A stretch of DNA of 64,000 nt. Source: Paenibacillus beijingensis (GTDB lineage Bacteria > Bacillota > Bacilli > Paenibacillales > Paenibacillaceae). Made by a program: the position numbers and the translations under genes. The notes below the pieces were generated by a model, which was not told the origin of the DNA, did no database searches, and saw only the letters and a list, made by a program, of their open reading frames with translations. Below, one piece after another: positions 44,638 through 53,743 of the stretch (position 1 is the first letter of the stretch; the number at the start of each line of letters is the position of its first letter). The stretch spans positions 4,976,001 through 5,040,000 of the forward strand of contig NZ_CP011058.1 of the NCBI RefSeq assembly GCF_000961095.1, in the 5' to 3' direction.

Positions 44638-44826
44638 TTACCCACTCCCAGTTATTAAACTGATTTTCCCCAGCTTCATCCCGCGGTAGTGCATACCTTG
44701 CAGCAGCTCTTCCCAATCGGTCGTCGTGCCGAACTCGTACATGATGTCCCGATAATTGCTGATATCGTAACCGTTATCGTCATTCGGAAATTTATATACC
44801 GGGCCGACCAAGGAAAACGTTGTCAC
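44638..44826 (-). pseudogene. GH13 alpha-glucosidase fragment
   Basis: About 40 codons encode VYKFPNDDNGYDISNYRDIMYEFGTTTDWEELL and HYRGMKL, the unmistakable region around the first conserved GH13 segment (NDDNGYDISDYR) of oligo-1,6-glucosidases. The N-terminal 30 residues and the remaining 480 or so C-terminal residues are absent. The right junction falls at a copy of GGAAAACGTTGTC, the same 13 bases found at 44917-44929. Confidence 0.7.
44812..44824. promoter_or_regulatory. LacI-type operator candidate / direct repeat, copy 1
   Basis: GGAAAACGTTGTC with an AACGTT core as in many LacI-family operators; identical to the copy 105 bases away. Confidence 0.4.
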
Positions 44827-44916
44827 GATTTTCGAAAATAATACTTAAAATTCCGAAATACAACCGCTTTCAAAGCAAATAAAAGCTGTTGAATTCAATT
44901 TTCCATCGATTTATGG

Positions 44917-44930
44917 GGAAAACGTTGTCC
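44917..44930. promoter_or_regulatory. LacI-type operator candidate / direct repeat, copy 2
   Basis: GGAAAACGTTGTCC, a near-palindrome around AACGTT, downstream of the LacI-family gene and upstream of the GH13/ADH remnants, fitting an operator for that regulator. Confidence 0.45.
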
Positions 44931-45038
44931 TAAAACGATATTACTCGTGGAGCATCGATCTGTCAATCAAAATAAAACCACCCCTAGAACGGGATGGCTA
45001 AATGACAAATGTATACTTTGAAAGAACAACGGTATTTT

Positions 45039-46040
45039 TCATGTTAAGGATCGCACACTTTCTCTTTCCTTGAAGTGATGCGGAATTTCCGTATGTCCTT
45101 TGACTTTCTCCCCTTTGATGAGTCTAATCAATTGCCGTGCGGCTGTCATACCCATTTCGCTCGCGGAGTATCCGATTGTAGATAATTTAGGACGGGTTAC
45201 CGAGCACATATCAATATCGTCAAAACCTACGATCGAAATATCTCCAGGCACTTCGTACCCGATATCCTGTAAGTAATTCATTGCGCCGATCGCCATTCTA
45301 TCGGTTGCGCAAAAAATCGCCGTCGGGTTTTCTCCGGTATCGATGATTTTTTTAACAGCATCCATCCCGTCCCGCACCGACAATCCTGAAGGAATTACCC
45401 AGTCGTGGCGTATAGTCAAGCCAGCGTCGTTCAAAGCTTTCTGATAACCCTGAAACCTCTTTACTCCAGTCTCGGTTTCTTGCGGTAGCCCTCGAATCAT
45501 CCCAATCTTGCGGTGGCCTTTTTGAATTAAATAAGAAACCGCTTCATAGGATGCGGTAAAGTTATCTACATGCACAGAAGGAATTGATTCGGAAACTAAT
45601 TCTTGTCCGATAAGAACGCAAGGGATGCCGCAGTCCTCAATCATATCGAGATGCGCAGGGTTGTAAAGGAATCCGATGATAATTCCATCCGCTTGCTTCT
45701 CTTTAAATATATTCATGAAATTAAAATCATCATCTTCATTTATTTCCGTGATCCTGAGCATGATTTCATACCCATACATTTTAGCGATGGTATAAACCCC
45801 ATCGATCATTTCATCAAAAACCGTGTTTCGAATTTGGGACAGAATAATGCACAACGTATTGGATTTATTTTTGACAAGCCCCCTTGCAAACGCATTGGGA
45901 CGAAAATTCGTTTGCTCAATGACGTCAAGAACGCGTTTTCGCAATTCTTCATTGACGGGTTTGCTGTTATTTATCACTCTGGATACCGTTGAAAAGGATA
46001 CTCCGGCCAACTTAGCAATATCTTTGATCGTAGTGCCCAC
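45039..46040 (-). CDS. LacI-family transcriptional repressor
   Basis: 333 residues from a GTG start after GGGGGGGTAAACG. LacI helix-turn-helix TTIKDIAKLAGVSFSTVSRVINNSKPVNEELRKRV, hinge NAFARGLVKNKSNTLCII, then a sugar-binding periplasmic-type domain ending FKERESV. It presumably regulated the neighbouring sugar genes, of which a GH13 fragment and the alcohol dehydrogenase remain. Candidate operators lie about 110 and 215 bases downstream of its stop. Confidence 0.9.
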   Translation of the reverse strand: MGTTIKDIAKLAGVSFSTVSRVINNSKPVNEELRKRVLDVIEQTNFRPNAFARGLVKNKSNTLCIILSQIRNTVFDEMIDGVYTIAKMYGYEIMLRITEINEDDDFNFMNIFKEKQADGIIIGFLYNPAHLDMIEDCGIPCVLIGQELVSESIPSVHVDNFTASYEAVSYLIQKGHRKIGMIRGLPQETETGVKRFQGYQKALNDAGLTIRHDWVIPSGLSVRDGMDAVKKIIDTGENPTAIFCATDRMAIGAMNYLQDIGYEVPGDISIVGFDDIDMCSVTRPKLSTIGYSASEMGMTAARQLIRLIKGEKVKGHTEIPHHFKERESVRSLT

Positions 46041-46406
46041 CGTTTACCCCCCCTGCTTTATCGTCCGTACTTGCATGAAATCGAGTCTAGAGCAACAATA
46101 CAAAGATTATAACATGAAGTACCAAATAACGTCCCGCAAGCAAAATACCTCTTCTGCCCTTAATTAATTTTTTCATGACACAAGTTCCCCAACAAATAAA
46201 AAAAAGCCTTGTTTTTTAAGGCTTTCTCTAGTTAACAATGTGGGGACATTTTTGTACTTAGACACATCCTCGAGCAAATGCTCCCGTTTTCGAAACCGTT
46301 TTGGGAAACGACAGCTATGCCGCGAAGCAAACTCCCCACCAATCGATTCGGGAGCAGCTACAGCGGCTAACTGCTCTATTTAATTACACCTAGCTAATAA
46401 AGAAAA
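46041..46406. other. 366-bp gap with a terminator and a possible C-terminal remnant
   Basis: Contains the mqo-side terminator (46203-46225). On the plus strand a frame of about 43 codons (near 46260-46394) reads VFETVLGNDSYAAKQTPHQSIREQLQRL and ends in TAG; it looks like the tail of a larger protein that I cannot name. No start or ribosome site. Confidence 0.35.
46203..46225 (-). terminator. Terminator downstream of mqo
   Basis: AAAGCCTT/AAGGCTTT stem with T-rich loop and T-tract on the minus strand. Confidence 0.6.
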
Positions 46407-47909
46407 CTAAACAGAAAACAGCTCATAGTTTTCGCTTAGACCAAGCGTCCGCGCTGTCGAAGTTTGAATTTCGTGGATAAGCTCTGGGTTTTTCAATAGT
46501 GACACGCCATAAGAAGGAATCATTTCTTTTATTTTCGGTTCCCACTCTTTCATATGTTGCGGGAAGCATTTTTTAATGACCTCAAGCATAACGTGAACAG
46601 CAGTAGAAGCACCTGGAGAAGCACCTAGTAATGCTGCAATCGAGCCATCAGCGGCACTAATAACTTCCGTACCAAATTGAAGTGTACCTTTGCCGCCAGC
46701 TTCAGTATCTTTAATAATTTGCACCCGTTGGCCCGCTACAACTAAATCCCAATCCTCGCTTTTGGCGTTCGGGATAAATTCTCGTAACTCTTCCATGCGC
46801 TTTTCTTTCGATAACATAACTTGCTCGATCAGGTATTTTGTCAATGACATGTTTTTAGCACCTGCCGATAACAACGTTACGAGATTATTCGGTTTTACGG
46901 AAGTTACCAGATCAAACTTTGAACCGGTTTTTAAAAACTTTGAAGAGAAGCCGGCAAACGGTCCAAATAGCAACGATTTTTTATTGTCGATAAATCTTGT
47001 GTCAAGATGTGGAACGGACATTGGAGGAGCTCCAACCTTAGCTTTGCCGTATACTTTTGCATGATGCTGCGCTATAACATCCGGATTATTACACACCATA
47101 AATATTCCGCTTACCGGGAATCCTCCAATATGTTTTCCTTCAGGAATACCGGATTTTTGCAGTAAATGAAGGCTTCCTCCCCCGCCTCCGATAAAGACAA
47201 ATTTTGTGGTATGGCGTTCGACGTTACCGCTATCGTTTCGTACTTTCAATTCCCACGAGCCATCACTAGTACGTTTCATATTATCAACGCTATGTTTGTA
47301 TTTGATATCGACATTTTTGCTCTTTAAATGGTCAAATAAAATGCGCGTTAAAGCACCAAAGTTGACATCAGTTCCCGAGTCGATTTTTGTTGCCGCTATA
47401 GGTTCATTACAAGGACGATCTTGAATAATAAGCGGTATCCATTCCATCAGTTTTCCAGGGTCATCAGAAAATTCCATCCCTTGAAACAGAGGATTATTGG
47501 ACAATGCTTCAAAACGTTTCTTTAAAAACGTTACATTCTGTTCGCCTTGTACCATACTCAAATGAGGCAATGGCATGATAAAGTCCTGCGGATTACGGAT
47601 CAGCTTTCTGTTTACAAGATAAGACCAAAACTGCATTGAAAGCTGAAACTGTTCATTAATTTTGATAGCTTTACTAATATCTATAGATCCGTCTGAATTT
47701 TCGACAGTGTAGTTAAGCTCGCATAGTGCCGCATGCCCTGTTCCTGCATTATTCCATTCGTTAGAACTTTCCTCTCCTGCCTTTTCAAGCTTCTCAAATA
47801 CTGTAATTTCCCATTCCGGTACTAATTCTTTCAAAAGTGTCCCTAGAGTCGCACTCATGATTCCGGCACCAATTAAGATGACATCTGTTTTAGTTTTTCT
47901 GTCGCTCAT
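46407..47909 (-). CDS. mqo: Malate:quinone oxidoreductase
   Basis: 500 residues from MSDRKTKTDVILIGAGIMSATLGTLL, with AAGGATGG upstream. N-terminal FAD-binding Rossmann motif GAGIMSATLG, then EESSNEWNNAGTGHAALCELNYT and GGGGGSLHLLQKSGIPEG, both hallmarks of Mqo. Length agrees with family (about 500). It oxidises malate to oxaloacetate on the inner face of the membrane, passing electrons to quinone, an alternative to soluble malate dehydrogenase. Monocistronic. Confidence 0.95.
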   Translation of the reverse strand: MSDRKTKTDVILIGAGIMSATLGTLLKELVPEWEITVFEKLEKAGEESSNEWNNAGTGHAALCELNYTVENSDGSIDISKAIKINEQFQLSMQFWSYLVNRKLIRNPQDFIMPLPHLSMVQGEQNVTFLKKRFEALSNNPLFQGMEFSDDPGKLMEWIPLIIQDRPCNEPIAATKIDSGTDVNFGALTRILFDHLKSKNVDIKYKHSVDNMKRTSDGSWELKVRNDSGNVERHTTKFVFIGGGGGSLHLLQKSGIPEGKHIGGFPVSGIFMVCNNPDVIAQHHAKVYGKAKVGAPPMSVPHLDTRFIDNKKSLLFGPFAGFSSKFLKTGSKFDLVTSVKPNNLVTLLSAGAKNMSLTKYLIEQVMLSKEKRMEELREFIPNAKSEDWDLVVAGQRVQIIKDTEAGGKGTLQFGTEVISAADGSIAALLGASPGASTAVHVMLEVIKKCFPQHMKEWEPKIKEMIPSYGVSLLKNPELIHEIQTSTARTLGLSENYELFSV

Positions 47910-48147
47910 TTTTACCATCCTTAAACCCTAAAGTTTGCAGAAAGGATGTAGATGCGCTTGCTTAGGCGATATAGCAAGCTAGGACGAGACCTAGTCACAC
48001 ATCTTTTCTGGGTCAATTATAATCTTATATTTATTTACTATAATATGATAGTTATAAGTTATACGACAAGAAGCGCGGCAAAGAACATAATCCACCATTG
48101 CCAATTTCCAGTCAAGAACTCTTCTCATGGGAAATCATACCATACTT

Positions 48148-48585
48148 CTAAACTTCTAAATAGCTCTCATACGACGAAGTTGGTTCAGGGTGAAATTCGC
48201 TGTATTCATTTTGCAAGGCGAACCATAGTCTAGTCCCGTCACGTAGTTCCACTAATTCCACGTCTTTGTCAATATATTTGAGATCCAGATTAACTCCAGC
48301 CCAAGTAATATCCTTTTCGGTAGATGGGTACGGCGCGGTACCACCGCCGAAGCCCCATTTAAATCCATCGTTATTCTTATATACAATTCCAGCATCTATC
48401 CCTCGGTTCGGGTTTTCATAAAAAATAATGATGCCATTCTTTACTCCATGCTGATGATGAATTTGTTTGTACTGTATCCCCGCATGTTGCATGGCTTCCT
48501 CGATTGACTTGTAACCATTATTTGCGCAGCCTGAAAGGAGAAGGAATGCACACATTAGCAACAAAAGAAACCTCACTTTTCTCAT
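48148..48585 (-). CDS. Putative lipoprotein of unknown function
   Basis: 145 residues with lipobox LLLSGCANN near residue 20 and a GGAGG site nine bases before the ATG. The mature part is mixed alpha/beta with YKSIEEAMQHAG, NGIIIFYENPNRG and WGFGGGTAPYPS; the pattern recalls small Bacillus lipoproteins that contain one immunoglobulin-like or YbbR-like fold, but no family is recognised. Stands alone. Confidence 0.65.
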   Translation of the reverse strand: MRKVRFLLLLMCAFLLLSGCANNGYKSIEEAMQHAGIQYKQIHHQHGVKNGIIIFYENPNRGIDAGIVYKNNDGFKWGFGGGTAPYPSTEKDITWAGVNLDLKYIDKDVELVELRDGTRLWFALQNEYSEFHPEPTSSYESYLEV

Positions 48586-48603
48586 AAGTTTTCCTCCATG
48601 TAG

Positions 48604-48947
48604 TGAGATCTATATATTCCATAAATTAGGACGTTATAAATTCGCGAATGTTGCGCTCTCTGCCCGTTAGAGCTTAATAATTAGGTGAGGTCCTCTTCCT
48701 TAACTCCAGATGACTTGTGGGCAAGTGAACAAGGTACACAAAAAAATACTTCTCAACTGCGGAAAGCGATACATGATCTTGTCCTGAATCGTTAAAATGA
48801 AAAAAGCCGCATATGAGCGGCTTCTAGATATGTTCTTGTCACTCGAAAGAAGTTCAGCCATGCCGACTGCTGCACGTGCATGCTTGCCTCTTTCTCCAAA
48901 CTCAGCCCTGCGTTAGTAAACAAGAACGTCCAGCTCAACCAGCCGAT
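48604..48947. other. 344-bp gap carrying repeat copy B
   Basis: No gene seen apart from the MITE-like repeat (48765-48845). Confidence 0.5.
48765..48845. repeat. MITE-like hairpin repeat, copy B
   Basis: GCGATACATGATCTTGTC, ATCGTTAAAATGAAAAAAGCC, inner hairpin AGCCGC/GCGGCT, then ATATGTTCTTGTCACTCGA. Shares at least four ordered modules with copies A and C. The central palindrome of copy A is partly deleted here. Confidence 0.7.
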
Positions 48948-49391
48948 TTACCCGCCCAAATTGTTGATCTGCTCCACCAGCCGTGTAATTTCCGTCAGCG
49001 TCTGCACGATCTGGGAATCCCTAACCGCCTGTACCGCCGGGATATCGTTCAGCAATCCGTTCAGCACTTGATCGATATCTTGCTGCAACGTCGCGTTGTA
49101 TTCCTGCAGCTTGGCATGGACATCCGCAGCGATAGCAGGCGCTTCCAGCGCGTTGAATTCCGCCACCCACTGCTTCATGGCTTCCAGCTCCGCAACCAGC
49201 TTTTCCTTCACCTCAGGATCGTTCGCAGCCTGCTGCGCCATGTCAGGCAGCTTCCGGGCAAACTCAGCTGCCTGAGCCACATACGTTGTAGCTTCGCTCG
49301 TATAGTTAACCGATCGGTCGATCTGCTCGACCACCGAGCACCCCGTCAGTACCGCTGCGACTACCAGAATGAGCACGAGCTTCATTTTCAT
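48948..49391 (-). CDS. DUF6376-type lipoprotein
   Basis: 147 residues from MKMKLVLILVVAAVL. Lipobox LTGCSVVEQ near residue 16; the mature protein is entirely helical and Gln/Ala-rich (VNYTSEATTYVAQAAEFARKLPDMAQQAA, LNDIPAVQAV). This matches the DUF6376 group of Bacillales lipoproteins of unknown role. GGGAG lies 13 bases before the ATG. Confidence 0.75.
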   Translation of the reverse strand: MKMKLVLILVVAAVLTGCSVVEQIDRSVNYTSEATTYVAQAAEFARKLPDMAQQAANDPEVKEKLVAELEAMKQWVAEFNALEAPAIAADVHAKLQEYNATLQQDIDQVLNGLLNDIPAVQAVRDSQIVQTLTEITRLVEQINNLGG

Positions 49392-49708
49392 GACGGCATC
49401 AACTCCCTTTCGTTTACCTTTCATACGCCTCATAACCAAATAACGTTTCACAAAACCAGAAGCCAGCCTTTATCTTCAGTATTCCATAATGAAGAGACCA
49501 CTACAGCTTTCGAGCAATCGATTCGATGGTGGGATAGCACTGGCTTTGGGTGCTCATATAAGTGATAATGTCAACGAGAATCAGTTTCTCTTAATCCTCC
49601 AAGTCCATAACGGACAACAAAGAAGTGAAAGAATACAATACGCCACTGCATATTTGTCTATACCTTTCCTCATAAGCCAGCATAGAATATGTCAGTTCAA
49701 AAGAAAGG
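49392..49708. other. 317-bp gap without a recognised gene
   Basis: Open frames on both strands lack ribosome sites and resemble no family I know. Presumably the divergent promoters of the flanking genes. Confidence 0.45.
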
Positions 49709-50086
49709 ATGATGGAATTGGCAAACACTGATGTAAGGCTCCAACTTTTCTCCGGCTTAAATTTTACAAATCGGCGGATTGTTTTTAGACGTGGAGGTGT
49801 AGCAATTCGAGATTTGGGAGCATTTCGTTTTAATAACGTTCTTTCCAGTTTCCGTCTAAGAAATGTTTCAACCACAGATTCTGTAACACTGGTTTTGTTT
49901 TCACGAATTAACTTTCAGGGATCCGTTCGCATTTTTCGTGGACAACAAAACGTAGCGAATTTAGGTAATTTCAATAATCTAACTTCTTCCTTAATTTTAG
50001 TAGGACGCAACCTTACAAATTCCCAGATTCAACAAATCCAAAGTACCGGAATCCCTCCTCGTGATATTTTAGTTATCAGACAGTAA
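49709..50086 (+). CDS. Small beta-rich protein, beta/gamma-crystallin-like
   Basis: 125 residues with a repeated pattern: VRLQLFSGLNFTNRRIVFRRGGVAIRDL then VTLVLFSRINFQGSVRIFRGQQNVANL. Each unit has an aromatic-x-G/N-F-x strand followed by a Greek-key-like segment, the style of beta/gamma-crystallin domains, though the fold call is an inference. Start is uncertain: ATG at 49709 or 49712, or TTG at 49721, all just after AAAGGA. No signal peptide is visible. Ends at a clear terminator. Confidence 0.6.
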   Translation: MMELANTDVRLQLFSGLNFTNRRIVFRRGGVAIRDLGAFRFNNVLSSFRLRNVSTTDSVTLVLFSRINFQGSVRIFRGQQNVANLGNFNNLTSSLILVGRNLTNSQIQQIQSTGIPPRDILVIRQ

Positions 50087-50095
50087 CAGATAGTG

Positions 50096-50122
50096 AAAAA
50101 GGCACAGTCATGTGCCTTTTTT
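50096..50122 (+). terminator. Intrinsic terminator
   Basis: AAAAAGGCAC/GTGCCTTTTTT stem-loop nine bases after the previous stop. Confidence 0.85.
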
Positions 50123-50159
50123 AGTTTCTATTATTTACCATATCCATCCAGATCATAAG

Positions 50160-50372
50160 CTAGGTGAAGGAGACGTACCGGTCTGCCGACTTGTAGCGGG
50201 GATATCCGGCTTCACCGCGGAAGAAACGTTGATAGGCGTCATCCAGCCGCTGCAGACAATCTTGCAGCACTTGCGAATGGACTTCCTTATATTCGGGGTA
50301 ACCAATCGTTCGATTCATTTTTTCTTCCTGTTTGTGTGTTGGGTAAAGGCGAAACTGAAAGGTGATTTGCAT
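50160..50372 (-). pseudogene. Internally deleted TnpB N-terminal fragment
   Basis: Begins MQITFQFRLYPTHKQEE, the canonical TnpB start, but jumps to EVHSQVLQDCLQRLDDAYQRFF and GYPRYKSADRYVSFT, so about 40 residues of the N-terminal domain are missing, and nothing follows after SFT. The region just upstream carries AACAAGAACATATATTCCC, which resembles the outer module of the MITE-like repeats. Confidence 0.7.
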
Positions 50373-50576
50373 AAGGCCCGCCCCCTAACAAGAACATATA
50401 TTCCCATTATATCATAAGCAGATCTGTCATTCATCCCCCACTTTAAAGAAGTAGGGGACTTTTGACGGTTTATGTTAAAATAAAGTCTTAGACTAACGGA
50501 TGCGTCATTAAGCTAACAGGCAGTTTTGCGTAACTCAGCTGTTCAATTGAAGCTACCCGGTGAGGAGATAACATCA

Positions 50577-51368
50577 TTGAAACCAATAATACAACTACTG
50601 CATTTTGGCTATCATCAGGCGATGAGTTGCATATTTCCTATTGCGATCTTTGGGACTTTAGCTCTTTCTAGCGTAATAGAGGTGCCTTTTGTTTACCGTT
50701 ATGATGCCATTCTTTTTATACTGCTTACCGTGCAGTACCTCATGTACCGGAGTGGATTAGAGACACGCGATGAAATTAAAGTTATCTGTATATTTCACTG
50801 TATTGGTTTATTGCTGGAAATATATAAGGTAAGGATGGGATCATGGTCATACCCTGAGCCCGGGCTTACGAAGTTACTCGGTGTACCGCTCTATAGCGGA
50901 TTTATGTATGCAAGTGTCGCAAGCTTTATGTGTCAGGTATGGCGTAGACTGAAGATGGACATGACCGGCTGGCCGGGGCTTACTTCTGCGGGATTACTAG
51001 GAGGAGCCATCTATCTGAACTTTTTCACGCATCATTTCATTCCTGACTTTCGTTGGTGGCTGACGGCGCTTGTGCTCATTGTCTTTTGGAGAACATGGAT
51101 CATATATCGAGTACGGACCATTACTTATCGAATGCCCTTGATACTGGCTTTTTTCATCGTCGGTTTTTTCATCTGGTTAGCCGAAAATATAGCTACATTT
51201 TTTAATGCTTGGAAATATCCTGAACAGTACCAAGCCTGGCAACTGGTTAGTTTCAGTAAGATCAGTTCATGGTTCCTTTTGGTAATCATTAGCGTCATTA
51301 TTGTTGCCCAGCTTAAACATGTTAAAGCTAGCCGGAAAACGAATGATTCATGGTCCAGCAAAGATTAA
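50577..51368 (+). CDS. DUF817 family integral membrane protein
   Basis: 263 residues from a TTG start (MKPIIQLLHFGYHQAMSC), chosen because GAGGAG lies nine bases upstream; the ATG 17 codons earlier has no site. About eight membrane helices and the DUF817 hallmarks GYHQAMSCIFP, EIYKVRMGSWSYPEPG and NFFTHHFIPDFRWW. Function unknown. Ends in a hairpin of the 51.4-kb repeat family. Confidence 0.8.
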   Translation: MKPIIQLLHFGYHQAMSCIFPIAIFGTLALSSVIEVPFVYRYDAILFILLTVQYLMYRSGLETRDEIKVICIFHCIGLLLEIYKVRMGSWSYPEPGLTKLLGVPLYSGFMYASVASFMCQVWRRLKMDMTGWPGLTSAGLLGGAIYLNFFTHHFIPDFRWWLTALVLIVFWRTWIIYRVRTITYRMPLILAFFIVGFFIWLAENIATFFNAWKYPEQYQAWQLVSFSKISSWFLLVIISVIIVAQLKHVKASRKTNDSWSSKD

Positions 51369-51395
51369 GCTAAACGTAACGATAGCTCAATAAAA

Positions 51396-51439
51396 CAGCG
51401 GCAGTCTAGGGCTTTATCTTCGCGCCCAAGCTGCCGCTG
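51396..51439. repeat. Terminator-like hairpin repeat, copy 2
   Basis: CAGCGGCAGTCTAGGGCTTTAT, loop, CAAGCTGCCGCTG. Serves as terminator of the DUF817 gene and is homologous to copy 1 at 43561-43605 in reverse orientation. Confidence 0.7.
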
Positions 51440-51603
51440 TTTCTTATTGTGGGGTCAGTCTAATTTCCAAGGCAGCCTCGTGTTGTAGTTTTTGGAGCTT
51501 GACTTTTGATTAAAGTGTCATGAGATAAAGTATTAGACTGGATATGTTGGATCCCACGCTGATTTTTGAATTACAAAACTGCCTAATGCATCTCCATTTT
51601 TGC

Positions 51604-52623
51604 TTATTTCAGCGCCTCCGCAATGCGGGCATCCAGTGTCATCGTTGTAAACCAGTTCGGATATAGCGGAGTCGGGCGCGTCAATTGATTCAGTGCCGCG
51701 AGCTGTTCCGTCGACAAATTAAGCTCGACGGTGCGCAAATTATCTTCTAATTGGGAGATTTTGCTCGAGCCTACCAGTACGCTGCTGACTTGAGGCTGGG
51801 CAAGCAGCCAAGCGAGCGAAATTTGCGCCGGCGTTACGTCATGCTCCCGTGCGATATCTCGAATCGAATCCAGAACTGTAAAACCCCACTCCTTGTCATG
51901 CGGGAGAAAATCGAAGCCGCTCAGCCGGTTGTTCGCATCGTTCAGATTGTCCCGGGTATATTTGCCACTTAAGAAACCGCCGGCCAAGGGGCTCCAAACC
52001 GTCAGCCCAACGCCGTTGTTTTTCATGAATGGTATCGTATCGTGCTCGATATCACGGCCGACTAAAGAATAGTACATTTGTCCGTTAATAAAAGTAGCCC
52101 ACCCGCGTTCGCGCTGCATCTGAATGGCTTGAGCGGCCATCCATGCCGGCCAGTTGGAATAGCCGATATATCGAACTTTGCCCTGCCGGACCAGATCGTT
52201 AAGCGCATCAAGCGTTTCTTCAAGAGGGGTAAACGGATCGGTTTTGTGGACGATGTACAAGTCAATATAATCGGTGTTTAACCGGGCTAAGCTCGCCTCG
52301 CACGCGTCGAACAAGTGTTTGCGGGATAACCCGGTTTGCAAAAGACCGGGGCCGACACGATTGCCGGCTTTGGTGGCGATGATCGTTTCTTTCCGGCGCG
52401 TGCCGAGCAGCCTTCCCAGCATTTCTTCGCTTTGTCCGTCCGCATAAGCGTCCGCAGTGTCGAAGAAATTGATCCCGGCGGCGAGCGCCCTGTCAACCAG
52501 CTCCTGCGCCTGATCTTCCCCTACTTTATACACACTCGGAATGTTCCCCGAGCCGAATGTCATTGCCCCGAACGCCAGCTTCGATACGATAAGTCCCGAA
52601 TTTCCCAATTGCACATATTTCAT
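51604..52623 (-). CDS. Aldo/keto reductase
   Basis: 339 residues from MKYVQLGNSGLIVSKLAFGAM, with AGGAGG nine bases upstream. TIM-barrel AKR with catalytic tetrad Asp/Tyr (FFDTADAYADGQSE), Lys (TIIATKAGN) and His (YIVHKTDPFTP), and NADP-binding VLVGSSKISQLEDN near the end. It reduces aldehydes or ketones; physiological substrate unknown. Divergent from an AraC regulator 214 bases away, which likely controls it. Confidence 0.92.
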   Translation of the reverse strand: MKYVQLGNSGLIVSKLAFGAMTFGSGNIPSVYKVGEDQAQELVDRALAAGINFFDTADAYADGQSEEMLGRLLGTRRKETIIATKAGNRVGPGLLQTGLSRKHLFDACEASLARLNTDYIDLYIVHKTDPFTPLEETLDALNDLVRQGKVRYIGYSNWPAWMAAQAIQMQRERGWATFINGQMYYSLVGRDIEHDTIPFMKNNGVGLTVWSPLAGGFLSGKYTRDNLNDANNRLSGFDFLPHDKEWGFTVLDSIRDIAREHDVTPAQISLAWLLAQPQVSSVLVGSSKISQLEDNLRTVELNLSTEQLAALNQLTRPTPLYPNWFTTMTLDARIAEALK

Positions 52624-52837
52624 TTTTCTCAGCCTCCTAGACGGATTGTTAAGTTTTCTTGATCTAAGTGTATTGCATGGCAACTCCTTTTTTCTTGAAT
52701 AAAGGAATCAGTATATTGGATAATATGCTCATTCGAGGACGTGCAGCATATTGCTCAACCTCTAAAAATTGGGTTACACTTATAGAAACCGCCGATGAGC
52801 GACTTGCACTTATTTGGATGAAGGGAGGTTGGGCTCC

Positions 52838-53692
52838 GTGCCTGATTCACCTATCGTGACCAGCGAGGGACTGGGGTGGTCCGAGTTAAAATTCTCAGGC
52901 TGGGAAGGCGTTTCGCCGCAAGAAGCATACGAACCGGCTTTGTCCGACCACCTGATTGTGATCCATACGACTCCCGAGCCGGTGCGGGTGTTCGAGCGGA
53001 CGGACGGATATAGTGGAGAAGGGATCGCGATACCCGGACAAATCAATCTATTCTCTGCGGGGGATATGTCGTTCTGCAGGTGGGAAGGTTCGCTTTCCTT
53101 TCTGCGCCTGGATTTGTCGCCGGGGTTAACCGATAAAGTCGCGGCCGAGCTGGAACTCCCTCTCAGCGGCGGTAGCGCCATCGATTTCGGCAGACATATA
53201 CGGCTAGACGACGACCGTGTTTGGCAGGTGGCGCAGTGGCTATCCGAAGATTTGAAGAACGGCGGTGCGGGCGGCAGACTGTATGCCGATTCGCTCATCC
53301 GGATGCTGTCTGTTCATTTGCTTCATCGTTATGGTACGGCTTCCGGACGGAAGTCCGCTTTACCGCAGCGAATGGCGCGAAAGCAGCTGGACGGCGCCTT
53401 GCAATTCATTCATGCGTTTCTCGAGCAGGATATCTCCTTGGACGATATTGCAGCTGCGGCGCATGTCAGCTCGTCTCATCTGGTTCGTCTCTTCAAAGAA
53501 GCTACAGGACTCACCCCTCACCAATATGTCATTCAACAAAAAATTCGCAAAGCGCAGAAGCTGCTGGGCGAAGGGCTGCCCGTGATTGAAGTTGCGGCCG
53601 TGCTCGGTTTCAGCGATCAGAGCCATTTGCACCGCCATTTCAAGCGCTTTGTTGGCGTAACCCCGCGCGAATTTGTACAAAGCATTCGATAA
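52838..53692 (+). CDS. AraC-family regulator of the aldo/keto reductase
   Basis: 284 residues from a GTG start, chosen because GGGAGG lies nine bases upstream; the ATG eight codons earlier overlaps that site. N-terminal cupin-like sensing part (about 20-150) and a C-terminal AraC double helix-turn-helix (LDDIAAAAHVSSSHLVRLFKEATGLTPHQYV, VIEVAAVLGFSDQSHLHRHFKRFVGVTPREF). Confidence 0.88.
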   Translation: MPDSPIVTSEGLGWSELKFSGWEGVSPQEAYEPALSDHLIVIHTTPEPVRVFERTDGYSGEGIAIPGQINLFSAGDMSFCRWEGSLSFLRLDLSPGLTDKVAAELELPLSGGSAIDFGRHIRLDDDRVWQVAQWLSEDLKNGGAGGRLYADSLIRMLSVHLLHRYGTASGRKSALPQRMARKQLDGALQFIHAFLEQDISLDDIAAAAHVSSSHLVRLFKEATGLTPHQYVIQQKIRKAQKLLGEGLPVIEVAAVLGFSDQSHLHRHFKRFVGVTPREFVQSIR

Positions 53693-53743
53693 TCGCGGTG
53701 TTTTATTGATTTTCTACAAAAGGCGGTTATTTTATCAACCAGC

